8,287 bases of DNA from an uncultured Clostridiaceae bacterium (GTDB lineage Bacteria; Bacillota; Clostridia; Lachnospirales; Lachnospiraceae), in the NCBI GenBank assembly GCA_949948825.1, contig CATLIJ010000099.1:1-8287 (forward strand), in the 5' to 3' direction. The position numbers and the translations under genes are program-made. The notes under the pieces were generated by a model. It was not told where the DNA came from, did no database searches, and saw nothing but the letters and a program-made list of their open reading frames with translations. Positions 6,344-8,287 of this stretch are shown piece after piece; position 1 is the first letter of the stretch; each line of letters begins with the position of its first letter.

Positions 6344-6349
6344 TATACT
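6344..6349 (+). promoter_or_regulatory. Extended -10 promoter for the exported protein gene
   Basis: TATACT (5 of 6) is preceded by TGG, giving an extended -10 element. The hexamer 17 bp upstream (6321-6326, tagcaa) matches TTGACA only 3 of 6. Predicted start is near 6356, giving a leader of about 108 nt before the ATG at 6464. Confidence 0.55.
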
Positions 6350-6370
6350 GTTACCATTCCAAGACACAGC

Positions 6371-6404
6371 CAATGCTCCATCCAGACACATCTGGAAGGC
6401 ATTG
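6371..6404 (+). other. Two-tier hairpin in the 5' leader of the exported protein gene
   Basis: CAATGC (6371-6376) pairs with GCATTG (6399-6404), and inside it CCAGA (6382-6386) pairs with TCTGG (6391-6395) around a CACA loop. An internal loop of 5 and 3 bases separates the helices. It lies about 15 nt after the predicted start and has no T tract, so it may protect the 5' end or bind a factor rather than terminate. Confidence 0.5.
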
Positions 6405-6463
6405 AGGGTTCGGGATTGGAAGCTCAATAATACAAGAATGTGCAGAAGGGAAGGAACGCAAAT

Positions 6464-7213
6464 ATGAAGAAAATAAAGAATACAGTATTGGCAGCTGCTT
6501 GCTGTACAGGGCTTATGGTGTTAGGCTGCGTAGGTCTGGCTCAGGCTCAGGACCCGGCGGATGTGACAGAGGCCACAGAGGCAAGCCGGCAGGAAGAAGT
6601 AGGGCCGGGAGTGAAGACAGAACAGGCAGTGCCGGCAGAGACTGTCAAGCAGAGAGAAGTAGGCCCGGGAGTGAAACCGGAACAGGATTTGGAAGCTGTT
6701 TTGAATCAAATTCGTATATGGGGTCCAGTCCTTGGCGTGGAGGAAGACATGATTCGTATTGACAATCAGTCAGGCGTATCCTTTGCTGGGGAGATTGTGC
6801 TGAATATCAGTGACGAATTTTCCCGTGTGCTGGATGGAGAGAACGGATACCCGGTAGATTTGGGCAGCATCAAGGAGGGGGATTTTATCTATGCCTATAT
6901 TGGGCCGGCTATGACCATGAGCCTGCCTCCCATGACTACGGCAGAGATGGTGATTTGTCAGATTCCCCAGGATGGGAAGGCGCCAGATTATATTGAGGTA
7001 AAATCCATGGAGCAGCAGGCAGACGGAAGCTGGAGGCTGGAGACACAGGATCAGGTATCCTATACGGTTCCGGCAGACTGCCAGATTCTGCCTTATCTGA
7101 CAAGAAATATTGTCACCCTTGCAGATGTGCAGGAATCCAGCACCTGCCTGGTGTGGAGCGACGAGGCGGGAAGCGTTCAGAAGATCGTTCTGTTTCCCTC
7201 CGATGAAGCATAA
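6464..7213 (+). CDS. Exported protein of unknown function with tandem repeat and two beta-rich modules
   Basis: I do not recognise a named family. The 249-residue protein starts with a Sec signal peptide: MKKIKN, then a hydrophobic core, with a likely cleavage after AQA (residue 28). A VLGC tetrapeptide at 19-22 is a poor lipobox because of Leu at -2, so a lipoprotein is possible but less likely. Residues 30-80 are low-complexity and acidic, with two copies of EVGPGVKxEQ exactly 20 residues apart. Two beta-rich modules follow, about 82-168 and 178-245, each with an isoleucine/arginine-type strand, a long loop, a (V/T)L-x-x(I/V) turn and a final hydrophobic strand. Residues 143-157 (YAYIGPAMTMSLPPM) stand out. 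Start is the ATG at 6464, with an AAGGAA-type site about 8 bases upstream; an in-frame GTG at 6440 would bury the signal peptide. It has its own promoter and terminator, so it is a single-gene unit. Likely cell-surface or secreted. Confidence 0.8.
   Translation: MKKIKNTVLAAACCTGLMVLGCVGLAQAQDPADVTEATEASRQEEVGPGVKTEQAVPAETVKQREVGPGVKPEQDLEAVLNQIRIWGPVLGVEEDMIRIDNQSGVSFAGEIVLNISDEFSRVLDGENGYPVDLGSIKEGDFIYAYIGPAMTMSLPPMTTAEMVICQIPQDGKAPDYIEVKSMEQQADGSWRLETQDQVSYTVPADCQILPYLTRNIVTLADVQESSTCLVWSDEAGSVQKIVLFPSDEA
6596..6686 (+). repeat. 60-bp-period tandem repeat inside the exported protein gene
   Basis: Bases 6596-6626 and 6656-6686 match at 27 of 31 positions, with a period of exactly 60 bp (20 codons). 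They encode EVGPGVKTEQ and EVGPGVKPEQ in the linker after the signal peptide. The pattern suggests an in-frame duplication that could vary in copy number between strains. Confidence 0.75.
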
Positions 7214-7274
7214 CTTTTCTGATGCTTCTTGTTCGTTGAAGACGGACAAAAAGATGCCTCCTGTGGACAGTAAC

Positions 7275-7302
7275 AAGATACCTGCTTTGGCAGGTATCTT
7301 TT
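7275..7302 (+). terminator. Intrinsic terminator after the exported protein gene
   Basis: A perfect 11-bp stem (7275-7285 with 7290-7300, AAGATACCTGC arm) with a TTTG loop ends in TTTT, then ATAG. The T tract is short, so termination may be partial. It separates this gene from the padR promoter, whose -35 begins 13 bases later. Confidence 0.75.
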
Positions 7303-7314
7303 ATAGAATAGTAC

Positions 7315-7343
7315 TTGACATTACATAGTAGTAGGTGTAATAT
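7315..7343 (+). promoter_or_regulatory. Promoter of the PadR-family gene
   Basis: A perfect TTGACA (7315-7320) is followed after 17 bp by TAATAT (7338-7343), 4 of 6 to TATAAT. TATAGT at 7341-7346 fits the -10 better but at a 20-bp spacing. Predicted start is near 7350, leaving a leader of about 44 nt. Confidence 0.65.
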
Positions 7344-7347
7344 AGTA
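7323..7347. promoter_or_regulatory. Candidate PadR operator (A(C/T)ATAGTA direct repeats)
   Basis: ACATAGTA (7323-7330) and ATATAGTA (7340-7347) repeat with a 17-bp period, covering the spacer and -10 of the padR promoter. PadR-type repressors often autoregulate, and their sites are commonly rich in TACTAT/ATAGTA, so this is a plausible operator. The assignment rests on position and repetition only. Confidence 0.4.
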
Positions 7348-7393
7348 TCAGGTAATAACATATTGCTGTTGCCGCAGAAAGGCGTGGGAGATT

Positions 7394-7714
7394 ATGAATG
7401 CGCAGTTTAAAAAAGGGGTGTTGGAGCTGATTGTGCTGGAATCCGTCCGCCAGAGGGACATGTATGGATATGAACTGGTGGAGGAGGTGTCCAAGGTGGT
7501 GGATGTAAACGAAGGCACAATCTATCCGCTTTTAAAGCGCCTGACCAATGAGCATTATTTTGAAACTTATTTAAGGGAGTCAAAGGAAGGACCGCCCAGA
7601 AAGTATTATCATCTGACCGCAGCAGGAGTGCTGTACCGGGATCTTCTGGAGAAAGAGTGGAAGGAGCTTACAGAAAAGGTGGGAGGTTTTTTGGAGGAGT
7701 GCCGGCATGGATAA
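7394..7714 (+). CDS. PadR-family transcriptional regulator
   Basis: The 106-residue protein is a short PadR repressor with a winged helix-turn-helix and little after it. Family marks are MYGYELVEEV (23-32), GTIYPLLKRL (41-50, recognition helix) and the wing GPPRKYYHLTAAG (66-78). A helical tail (80-102) is the likely dimer helix. The length fits the small PadR subgroup. It is expected to bind DNA as a dimer and repress its own operon in response to an unknown signal. The start is the ATG at 7394; its ribosome binding site is modest (AAAGG or GGGAG upstream). The stop overlaps the start of the next gene by 8 bases (ATGGATAA), which indicates translational coupling. Together with the HAAS protein downstream this forms a common Firmicute pair, the regulator controlling a membrane protein. 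Confident on family; the signal is unknown. Confidence 0.93.
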   Translation: MNAQFKKGVLELIVLESVRQRDMYGYELVEEVSKVVDVNEGTIYPLLKRLTNEHYFETYLRESKEGPPRKYYHLTAAGVLYRDLLEKEWKELTEKVGGFLEECRHG

Positions 7715-8287
7715 GAAGACATTTATCAGTAAATTAGAGCAGGCGTTGTCCGTGCTTCAGGAGGATGAGCTTAGGGATATTATCAGTGAGTATGAGCAGC
7801 ATATTGATCTAAAGCAGGAGAGCGGGCTTACAGAGGAAGAGGCTATCGCAGATTTTGGCAGCCTGGATGAACTGACAGCAGAGATTTTGGAGGCATATCA
7901 TGTGCGGGCGGATTATGCAGTGAGCCGTAAAAAAAGGCAGAAGGGCATGGCTGGAGAGAAGGAGACCAGTCTGATTCTCTTACAGATGAAAAAGGGCTTC
8001 ACAAGAGCAGGGACCTTTGTGGCAGATGGCATGAGAAGTACCAGCAGATATTTGGGGGAGTTTTTGCTCTTTTTGAGAGAGTATGGGAAAAGGCCGGCGG
8101 TATGGCTGCAAAAGGTATGGAGAAAAGGCCAGAGAGTTCATGGACCAACAGAAGCTTTGGAAATTGACGGTGAGAAGGGTTTGCAGTCAGATAAGCCGGC
8201 AGTGGGGAAGGCTGTTCCATCACTGGTAAAGGAGTGGCAAAAGACAATGGGAAAAATGATACATGGAGGAATCCGGCTTGCTGCGGG
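7707..8287 (+). CDS. HAAS/DUF1700-type protein (partial, 3' end off the window)
   Basis: The ATG at 7707 lies 6 bases after GGAGGAGT, and the start overlaps the padR stop. The frame stays open to the right edge, giving 193 codons. Residues 1-65 look like the HAAS domain of DUF1700 proteins: MDKKTFISKLEQAL, a DIISEYEQHI stretch (24-33), then LTEEEAIADFGSLDELTAEIL (41-61), with the typical acidic helices and the FG-S/D turn. Residues 66-190 are basic and helical with only one weakly hydrophobic stretch (about 112-119). A hydrophobic segment may be starting at the window edge (IRLAAG), consistent with the membrane region usual in the family but not shown here. The HAAS domain is thought to work with its neighbouring PadR regulator; the role of the membrane part is unknown. 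Coupled overlap with padR strongly implies one operon. Confidence 0.85.
   Translation, partial: MDKKTFISKLEQALSVLQEDELRDIISEYEQHIDLKQESGLTEEEAIADFGSLDELTAEILEAYHVRADYAVSRKKRQKGMAGEKETSLILLQMKKGFTRAGTFVADGMRSTSRYLGEFLLFLREYGKRPAVWLQKVWRKGQRVHGPTEALEIDGEKGLQSDKPAVGKAVPSLVKEWQKTMGKMIHGGIRLAA

Overview
The window looks like ordinary chromosome from an anaerobic, moderately GC-rich Firmicute, most likely a gut-type member of the Clostridia near Lachnospiraceae. The basis is an oxygen-sensitive glycyl-radical ribonucleotide reductase, two small Fe-S proteins, strong AGGAGG-type ribosome binding sites, clear TTGACA/TATAAT-type promoters and intrinsic terminators. The J-domain protein and the PadR/HAAS gene pair also fit that group. 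The family assignment is inference; no search was run. I see no phage, transposon, CRISPR, tRNA or rRNA signals.

Left block (minus strand): a partial protein with a degenerate J domain runs off the left edge. It is separated by an intrinsic terminator from nrdD, the anaerobic ribonucleoside-triphosphate reductase. The nrdD leader carries a good promoter and two NrdR-box-like sites exactly 31 bp apart. No nrdG activase gene lies next to nrdD in this window. Upstream of nrdD is a roughly 240-base non-coding stretch with a long imperfect inverted repeat that could fold as an RNA, followed by a DUF362/COG2768-type protein with two 4Fe-4S motifs.

Middle block: the DUF362 gene (minus) and a YitT-family membrane protein gene (plus) are divergent. 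Each has its own sigma-A-type promoter, placed back to back. Unusually, the plus promoter points straight into an intrinsic terminator that ends about 50 nt after the predicted start site and before the YitT gene. Next comes a 55-residue BFD-like [2Fe-2S] protein gene, then a secreted protein of unknown function with a 20-residue tandem repeat and two similar beta-rich halves.

Right block (plus strand): a PadR-family repressor gene overlaps by 8 bases the start of a HAAS/DUF1700-type gene that runs off the right edge. This is a familiar regulator/membrane-protein pairing.

Most genes look like independent single-gene units with their own promoter or terminator; only padR and the HAAS gene are clearly translationally coupled. 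The items most worth checking are the tandem NrdR boxes, the promoter-into-terminator arrangement, the long hairpin at 3497-3600 and the degenerate J domain. I did not find convincing evidence of a new multi-gene system.
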